Origin: Orychophragmus violaceus
Lineage: Eukaryota > Streptophyta > Magnoliopsida > Brassicales > Brassicaceae
DNA length: 64,000 nucleotides
Reading direction: 5' to 3'
NCBI GenBank assembly: GCA_030180135.1
Contig: CM058233.1
Coordinates: 101,206,994-101,270,993 of the forward strand
This document shows positions 46,201 to 54,925 of this stretch, piece after piece. The translations under genes were made by a program, and so were the position numbers. Numbering within the stretch: the stretch's first letter is position 1; each line of letters opens with the position of its first letter. The notes under the pieces are model-generated. The model saw nothing but the letters and a program-made list of their open reading frames with translations, was not told the origin of the DNA and searched no databases.

Positions 46201-46423
46201 CCCCAGCTGCACAAGACCACACAAGATTCTCCATAACTTCAACAAGTCATACTTACCATTTTTGGAGAAGAAAGAGATCAAACACCAACGGCTTCTTTCC
46301 AAGAATGCAAGCTGCGAATTATTTGTCAATCAAGCTGTTTCAAGGATCCTCACTTATCCCCTAAAGCCATCCAGATACAAAGAAATCATCAAGAGCATGG
46401 ATCCTTACCAAAAATCAGCCTAA
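43208..46423 (+). CDS. gag: Gag-type polyprotein of element 6, 1071 aa, extending 248 codons into the 3' LTR
   Basis: Residues about 55-150 form a Ty3/gypsy-type Gag core (GSLIFSGTSKDPEVYLQWEI, then AFTEKAYEWWLKES and LKSKMKKEFV). A zinc knuckle CX2CX4HX4C (CYRCHRRGHFATNC) is near residue 237. Residues about 280-740 contain at least seven degenerate copies of a MHLSL-like motif (near 285, 405, 473, 556, 630, 694, 728), usually preceded by VSNS and followed by acidic/Arg residues. From about residue 824 the frame is encoded by the 3' LTR itself (45677-46423), with the DLPYMEAFTF motif. No protease or polymerase is present. The frame is fully open over 3.2 kb in a young element, which supports recent function, probably as particle protein. 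It stops at TAA 46421-46423. Confidence 0.87.
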   Translation: MKDREDSVANMYGEYHPPRHKSAFKNHGVTTYHVLAQRQLTDTRKATAQQASTRQPTTRTRGSLIFSGTSKDPEVYLQWEINMEQWLQVNKVPKERRLVQAVSAFTEKAYEWWLKESTPTILKKPVLDWRDLKSKMKKEFVEKLQTTTKRVKIASEAQAAPKPKSDCYQEPKKTLQAKQDQQWQEIMEILYPKKQEQKHSRKASPNATGPSFDASLKLRDTPTQGKCSNLVNSKEPTCYRCHRRGHFATNCPSRKLFKEITSELKLEVTDTNDNFVQSDNLISNSRLMHLSLPKDFESGTRSEEEHGGQSTLPNLICSKENGKVKWTDAPTSQPDQVMLPASIDVTHQTTSHGDCRKRAMVISRVKESRSQVAQEHTSQKDNNREVQANKVNSELRVNKLVCPTTVMMHLCLDQKVHKSIGVKEEVEQHKCHELQASEGQEYIQGTIMTDAPRHEQGKVSNCLTQTVYNDSKDMIMHLSCPRELEKDIGHEVKFRTEPSTQRNQDEKDQGASTNDGLEHKTSSSTCTRRDATLNQLVTSIIVSSNLVQPVFKVSNSDIIHLLFPLRVDLGTGLIKIKKPREEGVLKERPKPSHVSTHEPHANQRLELYHASTNHEVVSELKVSNSNSHATGIMHLSLDSSDEAGRAKSVGTKGEIKEKPPDPTFRHLTMVSKLNQNTKGVHRVSNSYNQFVLDNSMDLSNEESMFCPRGEQRHFVISILRASLSHHEKPIIHLFLGQGDEIFAGLKESMSKISKGSVISAQRRGALLSYLLKEEPPDAQPLHQNQNDSQGNLLNPHSLHWTNLTYLCAGYQVLRSKLLEEGGYDAVIRSKPKQALTDSITDSTTTSSIARRLREVKATMSSDPIQGIGLVIQPIINPKKTYDPGGIITHGEEIMEPRRSNKAYELILAQVETKVKTSSSAHHQHATKKSHPQKMTQEEDTEKELTICSIIASSGSSIGTSSADLPYMEAFTFGRSIQHQTFTYQNYSVLSSFPSSLDVPSCTRPHKILHNFNKSYLPFLEKKEIKHQRLLSKNASCELFVNQAVSRILTYPLKPSRYKEIIKSMDPYQKSA
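45662..45675 (+). other. Polypurine tract of element 6, inside the ORF
   Basis: GAAGAGGGAGGGTA abuts the 3' LTR start at 45676 and is translated as part of the long frame (Glu-Glu-Gly-Gly-Tyr). Confidence 0.85.
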
Positions 46424-46830
46424 CGGCTAGTTTTCTTTATGTTTGCGATTTCTTTCTTGTTCAAGGTCAATATGACCGTTAGTCATGAGTCCTATAAAGT
46501 CTCATTGTATTGTTCATTTGTAAATCACCTTTCAACCTTCAATCAAAGTATTATTCAGTTTCTTCAAAGAGTGTTCTTTGTTAAGATCTTTTGTCTTAGG
46601 ATTCTTTTGAGTGATTCAATTGTCTCCGAAGATTATTGGATTAGGATTGCTTGTGTGACTCAAGCATAACTAGTTCACCACCGATTGAGAGAGTCAATCA
46701 ACACCCACCGGTTGAGAGAGTCAATCATCTTCCATCTATTCCACCCATCTCGGTCAAGTAAGAGAGCTTTTAAGCCAGTGCTTGTCCTCCATCAATCCAT
46801 CGCTCAAGCTTCCGCCTTGGGGCTACATCA
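45676..46830 (+). repeat. 3' LTR of element 6
   Basis: 1155 bp, nearly identical to 41349-42503. Its first 748 bp are coding for the C-terminus of the element's protein. Confidence 0.95.
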
Positions 46831-46835
46831 CATTG

Positions 46836-47759
46836 TGAGTGAATGTAGTGTCAAGAGTTGAGAATATTTCTCCATCTCCACACATATGATTAGAGCATCC
46901 AAAGTCTACAAACCAAGCATCTCCTATTTTTGTCATGTTAAGTACTATTTGTGCCATTAATAGAACCTCATTGCTTTCTTATAGCTCTGCATAATGAGCC
47001 TTAGCGTTGCGACATTCATATTAGAAATGACCCAATTTATGGCACTTGTAACACTCGATCACTGCTTCGTTAAAAGAGCGTCCTCTTCCCCTGCCTCGTT
47101 CTCTATATGATCCTTTGTCTCTGCCTTTTACATTGATAACTTGATCTTCTTCTTCATATGTAGTTCTCTTGAACTTCTTCTCATGGACAGATAACAAGCT
47201 TTGTAACTCATCAATGGTCATGTTTGTAGTATCCTTGGATTCTTCAATGGATACCACAACATACATGAAAAATCTGTCAAAGTTCGGAGAATTTTCTCAA
47301 CAATATTTGAATCTGACATATCTTCTCATCTTGTTCAAGATTGGCATCACCTTCACAAAGTACTCATCAATGCTTTCATTCGTCTTCATTGTGAGTATCT
47401 CGAATTTTCTGATGAGTGTTTGAAGAAGTGATCTCTTCATCCTCTCATTTCCTCCAAACTTCTTCTTTAGAGATTCCCAAATGATCTTGGATGTCCTACG
47501 ATCCAAGATTTGCTCGAACACGACCCGATTTATTGCTTGGAACAAGTAGTGCTTCACTTGATGATCTTTCATCTTGAGATCTTTTAACTGTTTCTGTTGT
47601 TCTGCAGTCGTCTCAATTCTTCCGGCTGATTTCATATAGCCTTCATCCACTTAACTCCATAGTCCCTTGGTGCACAAAAGGTTCTCCATTAGCTCATTCC
47701 AATGATCATAGTGACCATCAAAGCGAGGAATTTTTGTAAGTGTTTTATTTTCACTCATC
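46836..47759 (-). pseudogene. Broken gag and protease start of element 4
   Basis: Minus-strand Gag of Copia UBN2 type. The start Met is at about 47759 (MSENKTLTKIPRFDGHYDHW), with an in-frame stop near 47653, then KMKDHQVKHYLFQAINRVV, ESLKKKFGGNERMKRSLLQT and MKTNESIDEYFVKVMPILNKM to 47297. After a further break comes SLLSVHEKKFKRT and a zinc-knuckle remnant CYKCHKLGHF near 47030. Protease sequence (WFVDFGCSNHMCG-like) lies near 46845-46920 up to the insertion of element 6. Confidence 0.82.
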
Positions 47760-47818
47760 TTTTCTCACTCTTTTCTCTTTTGAATCACTCAATTTTACCG
47801 TTTTGTTCTAATACCAAA

Positions 47819-48058
47819 TGTGAATATAGTACCGAGAATTGAAGTTTGCATTAAAATGATTCACCATTTATTCATCATTATCAATGCCTTTTATAGACTC
47901 TACAATGACTGACTTAGCTAAACAATAGACTCACGACTTTAACTAAAGACTCACATCTACAACTAACTCTTAGAAAGGTGCTAATAAACTTGACTCTTTC
48001 AAATTACCGAAATTAAGTCTCTTATTACATAAAGTAGGCAATATAAACTAAATCATCA
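47819..48058 (-). repeat. 5' LTR of element 4
   Basis: 240 bp, adjoining the primer site at 47805-47816. It differs from the other LTR at many positions and by small indels. Confidence 0.85.
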
Positions 48059-48063
48059 TGAAG

Positions 48064-50708
48064 TTAATATGCTCATCATCAAGGATATGAATGATGCCTA
48101 TCTTTGACTGGTGTAGTGATATACAATCATCTATTTCATGTTTCTTCACTCATTCTAAAATAGTGTTTAAAATCTATAGGTCTAAGATTTTTCAATCACA
48201 TTTATTACGACTTTAATTTTATAATTTAGATGAAATGGGGTTTAAAATATATACATCTAAAAATATAACATATAATAGCTCAAACAGCGAAGAATTAAAG
48301 TATTTAAATGTCTATACGGTCATATACAAATATGGTAACGCATGTCAATGATGTTGGACAAAAACTGCAGAGCAGAGAAGAAGCAAGTACCCAAAAATAT
48401 GAAGGGAAAGAACCAACAAACGGGTTCATGGTTCACATACCCTGCAATGAAGATTTGCTGCTTTATTTGGCAATATATCATGGGCTTCCAATATTTTTTG
48501 CACGTTATATTCTATTATTATATACGTTTAGTTTACACTTATATAATTACTAGATAACAAGTATAACAATACGATTGAAGACATGATTTCTCACTCTATA
48601 TACGTATGACATTAAAACTAATTTAGGTAAAATACGTTACAAATGAAAGTCGTTGCGACATACTTGACCACTGGTCTAAGTTTTTTCTTTTTTCACCCAC
48701 TGATGCAAGTCAAGTTTTACTCGGCTAAAAGGTTATTTGGTCAAAGTGTTTCATACTCAAGAGTTTTAAGAGTATTATTATAGAATGATTTAATATAGTA
48801 CTTCATATTCGCTACTTAATTTGCCTCTCGAAGAAATGGCAAATATGCTTGTCTTAAAAAAAAAGCCAGTGAACTGAGAGTCGGTTTGTTTATTCTACTC
48901 GCTTAAAATTTTGCAGGAAAAAAAAAATTGTGTTTCTAATCACAATTAAAAACTAATACAATGATTCCAAAACTTACTGTTATTTTTAAATTTTTGGCGC
49001 GACATCCTAGGTTGTTGTCTGCCACGTTAGACACCAGCTGTAATAATAGAGACTGGTAAAGGTTAAAACAGTAAAGAAGTAAAGAACTACGGGTAACGGC
49101 TTTTGATTTTTTACAGGCAACTTGCTTTGATAATGACCTTAAATATGGGAAGAGAAGAAAGCTTCGTACGGAGGTTTTAGATTAAAGATTTAATCACCTG
49201 CCCGTTTATTATAGTACTAATTAAGTATTCTAGTCAAAAGGAGGACTGACCGTGTCTCCGGTATCACGTGACCTGAATCTCCAATTACGAGAACAATTTT
49301 TGAAAATTACTATACTTAATTCATTTATTAAGATACTACTGTTACATGTTTTTTCTCTTTGTCCGTTATAAGAGAAAGGCACGTCCCAACCGTTGGATTC
49401 AGCCCAATTTTGTTGTACCACGTGTCAATATCTCAATCCTTTGACTTATGCGGCGATTTGGTATTATCACACTCTTCTCGCGAGAGATAATTTTGGCAAA
49501 TTAATTTTGAAATCAATCAGAAATTAGTTTTTCTATTTAACAAAACTAATTTTGGCAAGATTTTCTTTCTAGTTCCCTTTTGATTTTTTTTTCCTTCTTG
49601 GTTGCCATTTAAAAAGAAGATTATTAAAAATGGGCGTTTTTTAAACAAAATTTCTAGTTTACCCCTTCTTCACATTAATAATTTTTTATGTAAAATTTCA
49701 TGACTGTGTTTGCATTATAAAGTGTTAATTTTTGTTGATACATGTCGATTATGTTTCATATTTTATTAGGGAACGTTTTTTGACAATGGGTCTAATTTTC
49801 CATTTAACATACATAAATTTAAGACTTTCTATATGTAGATAAGGAATATGACTCTTTCTTTTGTGTCACATTTAAAACCCAAACATCTAAAACCAAAAAA
49901 TATAAAAATGGTAAAATTTTAAATAATGCAATGAGATATCCCGTTTAGAAGATCTTAATAACAAAAAATCTTATCTGATAAATATGATAATTTAAATAAA
50001 ATAGTAGAATTTTGATCAAAAAATAAATAAAAATAAAATAGTGTAGTATATCTTTGTGCCATGCCATTAATTGAAAAAGAAAAGTTTTTTCTTTTATGAT
50101 ATTAAATAAATAGCAAAAAAAAAAAATAACGGAAGTCTTCAAGATCCTATAAAATAGTGGCTAATTCTCTCTCTTAAGTTATATATGCTCTGCCTCCTAC
50201 TAATTTCTTCATCTTCCTCGTGTCACTCTTTCTTTTCTCGGCACACTAAAATCTTCCAGGAATATTTCCTAGAAAGACCAAGCTTAAAGCCTTCTGTCCC
50301 AAAGGAGCATCTTCCTCTTTATTTTTTCCCTTCTTATCTCTCGATAACCAGGCGGTGTGTTTTTGTTGATTCCATAAGAATATAACACAAAAGCTCTTTT
50401 CTTCAACTTTCCGGGAAAATCTTCACTTTCCCTCCCCCTCCCTCTCTCGCAGTTCTGTGCCTTATCTTTGTAGCTTTCTATAAAAACAAAAAATTCTCGT
50501 CCTTTGATAAAACTTTTTTACAGAGGAGCCTCACTCTTATTTCTCTTGTTGTTCAAGTTTCTTTCTTTTTTTCGTTCAAAAAATCCATCTTTATTCTTTG
50601 TCTTTTTCCTTTTTCTTCTTTTTGCTTTCAAATGCTTTCCCAATCTCTCTGATATAAACTCTCACTCATATTACTGTCACCACAGTCCAAGTAACAGAGA
50701 TATAAGAA
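48064..50708. promoter_or_regulatory. Upstream region, candidate promoter and leader of the CRF2-like gene
   Basis: AT-rich spacer without a recognised gene. TATAAAA at 50148-50154 is a plausible TATA box, giving a leader of about 530 nt that is strongly pyrimidine-rich (CTTTTTCTTTTTC type tracts). Two upstream frames start at 50185 (66 codons) and 50504 (117 codons, overlapping the main start). Whether they are in the mature leader depends on transcription start and possible 5' UTR splicing, which I cannot determine. Confidence 0.4.
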
Positions 50709-51725
50709 ATGGAAATGGCGAAGATCAAATTCACAGAGCACAAAACCAGCACGACAAGAATCGTACCGGGTCTAAACAACCACCACCATCAACAACCAAG
50801 GATTCTCCGTATCACTGTCACCGACCCAGACGCAACAGACTCCTCCAGCGACGATGAAGAAGAAAACCAACGATTCGTCTCTAAACGCCGTCGTATCAAG
50901 AAGTTCGTAAATGAAGTACTTCTTGACTCTGGTGCTAGTGGGTGTAGTCGTCAAATCGAATCGAAGAAGAGAAGGAAGAGAGCTGTTACAGTGAAACCGG
51001 AATACGCTTCAGCTCCGGCCGTTAGAGCAAAGACGACGACGGAAAAGAAATTCCGGGGAGTAAGACTGCGTCCGTGGGGAAAATGGGCGGCGGAGATAAG
51101 AGATCCGCTTAGACGAAAAAGGCTCTGGCTAGGAACTTTCAACACGGCGGAAGAAGCCGCCTTGATGTACGACACCGCCGCGATTGAGCTCCGTGGTGCT
51201 GATGCGCTCACTAATTTCTCCATTCCTCCGCCGTTGTCAACGGATAACAAATCTTCATCACCGTCACCGGTTAAGAAGAAGAGGAAAATCAAAAACGAAG
51301 TTGCTACTTCCTCCATCAGCAGCAACAGCAGCGACTGCCTCCCCTCTCCGGTGTCTGTTCTCCGATCTCCGTTCGCCGTGGACGAATTATCCGGCAGTAC
51401 TTCATTAACCACGGCAGTTATCGTCAAGGAAGAGCCAGTTATCGTCATGGAAGAGCTTTCGAAGACGGCGATGATGACAGAATCAGAGACTTTCTCCGTT
51501 TTCTCGGCGCCATTGTTCACAGACGATGAATTGTTCGATTTCCGGAGCTCGGCGGTTCCCGACTATCTCGGCGGCGACTTATTGGGACAAGATCTCTTTG
51601 CAGATACGTTCACGGATATGGACTGCGGATTCAGTTTCGGATCCGGATTATCCAACTGGCACGTGGAGGACCATTTCCAAGATATTGGTGACCTATTCGG
51701 GTCGGATCCTCTTTTAGCAGTTTAA
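50709..51725 (+). CDS. CRF2: AP2/ERF transcription factor, cytokinin response factor CRF2-like (At4g23750 ortholog)
   Basis: Single exon, 338 residues, near the length of Arabidopsis CRF2. Parts: N-terminal IKFTEHK motif (about 6-12); the CRF domain (about 31-72; RILRITVTDPDATDSSSDDE then RFVSKRRRIKKFVNEV); the AP2/ERF DNA-binding domain (about 114-171; KFRGVRLRPWGKWAAEIRDP, ending ALTNF); a basic PVKKKRKIK stretch; the C-terminal kinase-target-like motif SPVSVL (about 213-218); and an acidic C-terminus (FQDIGDLFGSDPLLAV), likely for activation. CRFs act in the nucleus downstream of cytokinin two-component signalling in embryo, cotyledon and leaf development, and form CRF-CRF and CRF-AHP contacts through the CRF domain. 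One oddity is Leu where the family usually has Gln (RGVRQRPWGKW). Assignment to CRF2 rather than CRF1 rests on gene order. Confidence 0.93.
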   Translation: MEMAKIKFTEHKTSTTRIVPGLNNHHHQQPRILRITVTDPDATDSSSDDEEENQRFVSKRRRIKKFVNEVLLDSGASGCSRQIESKKRRKRAVTVKPEYASAPAVRAKTTTEKKFRGVRLRPWGKWAAEIRDPLRRKRLWLGTFNTAEEAALMYDTAAIELRGADALTNFSIPPPLSTDNKSSSPSPVKKKRKIKNEVATSSISSNSSDCLPSPVSVLRSPFAVDELSGSTSLTTAVIVKEEPVIVMEELSKTAMMTESETFSVFSAPLFTDDELFDFRSSAVPDYLGGDLLGQDLFADTFTDMDCGFSFGSGLSNWHVEDHFQDIGDLFGSDPLLAV

Positions 51726-51952
51726 TTAATTTAATAAATTAATAATTTCCCGTCTAAACGGAGTCCCGCGAAATTTTGTATCTCCCTAATTTTCGTTTTT
51801 TAGTTTTTTTCTGCTAATATCAATCAAATTGTATTAATGTAGCTAATTCCTTTATGGTAATATTAATTAATTATTAACGTTTAAGTTACAAAAAGATCGC
51901 ATGGAGGTCGAGTTTCTTTGCTCCACGTGCTTTGAGCTCATTCTTTGGCTTT
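51726..51952. other. 3' region of the CRF2-like gene
   Basis: AT-rich 3' UTR/terminator region ending at a MITE. A CCACGTGC G-box-like hexamer occurs near 51922-51929 but its context gives no reason to call it functional. Confidence 0.4.
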
Positions 51953-52193
51953 GAATGGTAACAACAGTCAAGACGGATTAGTCCGCGAGCGGTCAAGACC
52001 GTTTTTGTTTATCATTTACAATTATTAGTTTACAAAGTGCGGACAGAAAAAAATAAAAGCAGTCCGCTGCGGACAAAGTGCGGACCCGTTTTATGAAGAA
52101 ATAAGTGCGGTCCGCAGCGGACTTTTGTCCACCCCAAAAATAAAACGGTTTGGTCCGCACTTAATTTGTCCACTGTGACCGCAGTTACCATTC
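51953..52193. mobile_element. MITE-like inverted-repeat element downstream of CRF2
   Basis: 241 bp with perfect 10-bp ends GAATGGTAAC (51953-51962) and GTTACCATTC (52184-52193). It continues inward as imperfect arms containing GTCCGC/GCGGAC repeats (for example CAGTCCGCTGCGGAC and GGTCCGCAGCGGAC), so the single strand could fold into a long hairpin. No coding capacity. The target duplication is unclear, so superfamily is open. Confidence 0.6.
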
Positions 52194-52984
52194 GAAATCT
52201 TTATCTTTCTTTTGTTTCTGTTCGACCGAAAATTCTATTCATTTCGCATCTTTTTATTAATTTTTTTTTTTTTGTTGATGAGGCATTGTGATCATTTAAA
52301 AGCTTTGTTAAAATTTTGTTTCAAAATTTAAGCTAATCATCATTTATTTTAAACAAAAATGCTAATAATGCTTTTTAGTTATATTTTTACACACGGTTAC
52401 AAGGTAATTTATAGAATCAAAATACAAATAGTGTGATGTGCCAGGTAGATAGACTGGGACTAGATACGAGGGAAGAGAGAATCTAAGTTGATTTGAAATG
52501 TGGCACATAAGAGAAGCTATGTTTTGGCAGTTTATTCACACACACAAAAAAAAAAATCAAAATCTTATGAGGTTTAATGAGAAAGCAGTTGGGTTAGTTG
52601 ATTGACTAGAACGCTTCACTGTTTTTTTTCTTCTTCTTTTTAACGCTTCACTATTTTAATGAGAAAGCAGTTGTATTTTTTTTCCGCAAGATTTCTTTAG
52701 TAATTTTGGAGATTTTAATATATAAAGTATTTTTTTTTAAATATACTATTTAAATTTATAAAAAGTAATTTATTTATTATTAAAAGTAATATTTTATATT
52801 TATATCTTACAAGATGATAAATTTATATTCTCAATTAATTTACTTAAAAATTCTATAAATTAATAACATTAGCAAACTAATATTTTATTAAATTAGAGAG
52901 TTGTTATTTATTAAAAAAAAAACTTCTTTTTGTCAACATCATATAAAAGACCGAAACTAATTCATAATCATCTATGTTTGTGGT
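52194..52984. other. AT-rich intergenic DNA
   Basis: No gene recognised. AATGAGAAAGCAGTTG occurs twice (near 52577 and 52657) together with ACGCTTCACT, a small local duplication. It ends in the target copy GTGGT (52980-52984). Confidence 0.45.
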
Positions 52985-54629
52985 TGATATCTTCATATTT
53001 TAGACCTTTTTAGTTTGTTTTTAGTTCATGTTTTGTTGCTTTTAGCATTGTATCATATATGTTTTCATGAGTTTTGTTGCATTTAGATGTTTAGTATTCT
53101 AGAGTTAGGAGTTTGCATTGTATGGTTTTTTCTTGTATCTTTTAGATGACTTTGGAGCTTTGGAGGAGTCATTAGATAAATGGTGATAAATGATCAAAAT
53201 GATGTTCTTAAAAGATTGAGTAAAATGTGGCCCTTAGGTGCATATTTAGCTTCTGGAGCATCAAATGGAAATCATAGTAAATTGAATTAACTTTCCAATG
53301 GAGGTGGTTTCAAGTCGTTTGGAGCTGTATTGGAAAATTTATGACCGATTAATTAGCCAGCGGTTTGTGTAGCGGGCAGAATCAAACCGCTGAGTTTTCT
53401 GAAGATTTCACCGAGTGTCTTGCGGTTTGTCCAGCGGACAAATGCAAACCGCTGGGAAACCCAAATTTCTGAAAATTTTGTGTTGACCAACCTTTTACCA
53501 ATATTTTTTTTATCCAAGCTTTGTTTGAGTCGACTTAGACTTCTTGGGTTGACCCAATTCGACCCTTTTTACTATAAATACTTAATTTTGGGTTTCTAAA
53601 ACCTAAGCTACCTAAGCATAGTTTTGTTTTAGGATTTGGATCTTGTGATCTTTGATTTTGAGTTTAATCTAAATACTCTTTTATATCTTCTTAATTTCTT
53701 CTTAATTTCTTCTCTTAATCTCTCTTTAGTCTTGTTATTTCATATTATCTTTATGGATTTTGTGGGAACAATGAAGATTAGAGAGTAAAACTTTTGGGTT
53801 TTGTGGATGAGGTTGATTTAGGTGGTTTATGGAATGATTAATGATGCTTAGGACTTATTTATGCATGGTCCTTCTCTAATTTGGTGTGGTCTATGCTAGA
53901 TTATCAAGAGATTGTCAATCTAGATGTTAGGATGTTTCTTGCCCACAAGGTGTTTGATGAAATGTCTCAATGAACTAAATTAGAGGATTTTCACTCTTAG
54001 CCTAAGAGATTAGTTGTCTAAGGTGATTATTGAAATTAAGAACTCGTTTGTATTGCTTGTTTGTCTCTTAATCACAAATGAGAATTTGATCTTGGTTAGG
54101 GATTAAACAAAGAGATTAGTGCCAAGAGATTGGATTAGTCTAGTGATTGGTGTTCTTAGCCTAACGATTAGCTTTTCTAAATGTATTTGATGAATATTCT
54201 TGCATGCTTGTCTTGTAATTTGCAAATGAGAATTGAATGATTGCATGATTAGCATAGGAGTTATGAACATGAGAATGAAATTAGCTTAATTATGATCATT
54301 AGCCTTGTTTAGCAATGTTTGATTGATTTAAGCATCTTTGATTGTCTCTAGACCTTCTAATCTCCAAAGCCTCATCCTAGGACCCTTCTTTTAGCTTATT
54401 TGTCTTCTTGTTTAGTGTTTTGCTTTGTTCTTTCTTGCTTTGTTTGCTTTCTTGTTTTGATTTGTCTTTAGGTAGTTAGTTTAAATTCTTTCTAAATTTT
54501 GCTTAGCTTTAGTAGTATCTTGTATTCTTGATTGACTACTCTTCTTGTCTCCTTAGATTGATATCTCAAATGCTACAATGACATGTGCATTTGGGTAATT
54601 GATTAGGAATCTAAAATTATCTCGCATTA
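52985..54629 (+). mobile_element. Solo LTR of an element-1-like gypsy family
   Basis: 1645 bp flanked by GTGGT at 52980-52984 and 54630-54634. In the plus orientation it aligns along its whole length with the reverse complement of the element 1 LTR: it starts TGATATCTTCATATTT, shares AAGCTACCTAAGCATAGTTT, GGATTTGGATCTTGTGATC and ATTAGCATAGGAGTTATGAA, and ends near AGGAATCTAAAAT...CGCATTA. The terminal CA has become TA. It keeps two hairpins at the positions of those in element 1 (53358-53392 and 53422-53452). Divergence is high, so this is an old insertion reduced by LTR-LTR recombination. Confidence 0.85.
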
Positions 54630-54639
54630 GTGGTTCCAT

Positions 54640-54925
54640 TACAACATGAGCACATAAAGACGAGCGTTCCATGCTAATTTATTTGCCATATGATTTCTTG
54701 TATGTGAGATGTGCTTGAGTTCGAAAGTCATAAAGTACATATTTCTTTGTTCGAACTCCTCTAGATGGATTGTGAAGGCTTACCAATCATCTGGTTCAGA
54801 AACTAACTTTACCAATTCCAAACCATCTGTTGCAAAAGTGATATGAGATTGTCGATAAAATTTTATACATTCCATTATCCAGATTAAGGCTTCGAATTCC
54901 ATATGAAGAAGAGTCAAGCTCGTCT
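54640..54925 (-). pseudogene. Relic of a LINE-type RNase H-like domain
   Basis: The minus strand from about 54920 to 54650 can be read as MEFEALIWIMECIKF, then FATDGLELVKLVSEPDDW, a stop, AFTIHLEEFEQRN, then FELKHISHTRNHMANKLAW. This is the end of the RNase H-like domain found in plant non-LTR elements (the conserved acidic Asp in ATD and the late HIxRxxNxxADxLA segment are recognisable, partly altered). It is short, interrupted by at least one stop, and adjoins the solo LTR. No poly(A) tail or ends were found. Confidence 0.6.

Larger units (their letters stand above)
41349..46830 (+). mobile_element. Young gag-only LTR retrotransposon (element 6, TR-GAG type) with coding LTR
   Basis: Two 1155-bp LTRs (41349-42503, 45676-46830), TGATGCGG...CTACATCA, flanked by CATTG at 41344-41348 and 46831-46835. 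The primer site TGGTATCAGAGC is at 42506-42517 (initiator tRNA-Met) and the polypurine tract GAAGAGGGAGGGTA at 45662-45675. The only gene is a 1071-codon Gag-type ORF that passes through the polypurine tract into the 3' LTR. There is no protease, reverse transcriptase, RNase H or integrase. By eye I found one difference between the LTRs (TTGAGCTC(A/C)TTTCC), so it moved very recently, necessarily with enzymes from elsewhere. It fits the published class of terminal-repeat retrotransposons with a GAG domain. Confidence 0.93.
36819..48058 (-). mobile_element. Old Copia retrotransposon (element 4), twice interrupted
   Basis: Short LTRs of about 240 bp at 36819-37059 and 47819-48058, beginning TGTGAAT and ending ATCA on the plus strand. 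The flanking target copies are CGAAG (36814-36818) and TGAAG (48059-48063), one C-to-T change apart. The primer site GTTCTAATACCA (47805-47816) is the complement of TGGTATTAGAAC, so the element reads leftward: gag near 47.0-47.76 kb, protease near 46.84-47.0 kb and 41.25-41.34 kb, integrase near 40.2-41.2 kb, reverse transcriptase near 37.1-40 kb. The LTRs differ at many sites and every gene is broken, so this is the oldest layer. It hosts the solo LTR (element 5) and the gag-only element (element 6). Confidence 0.88.
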
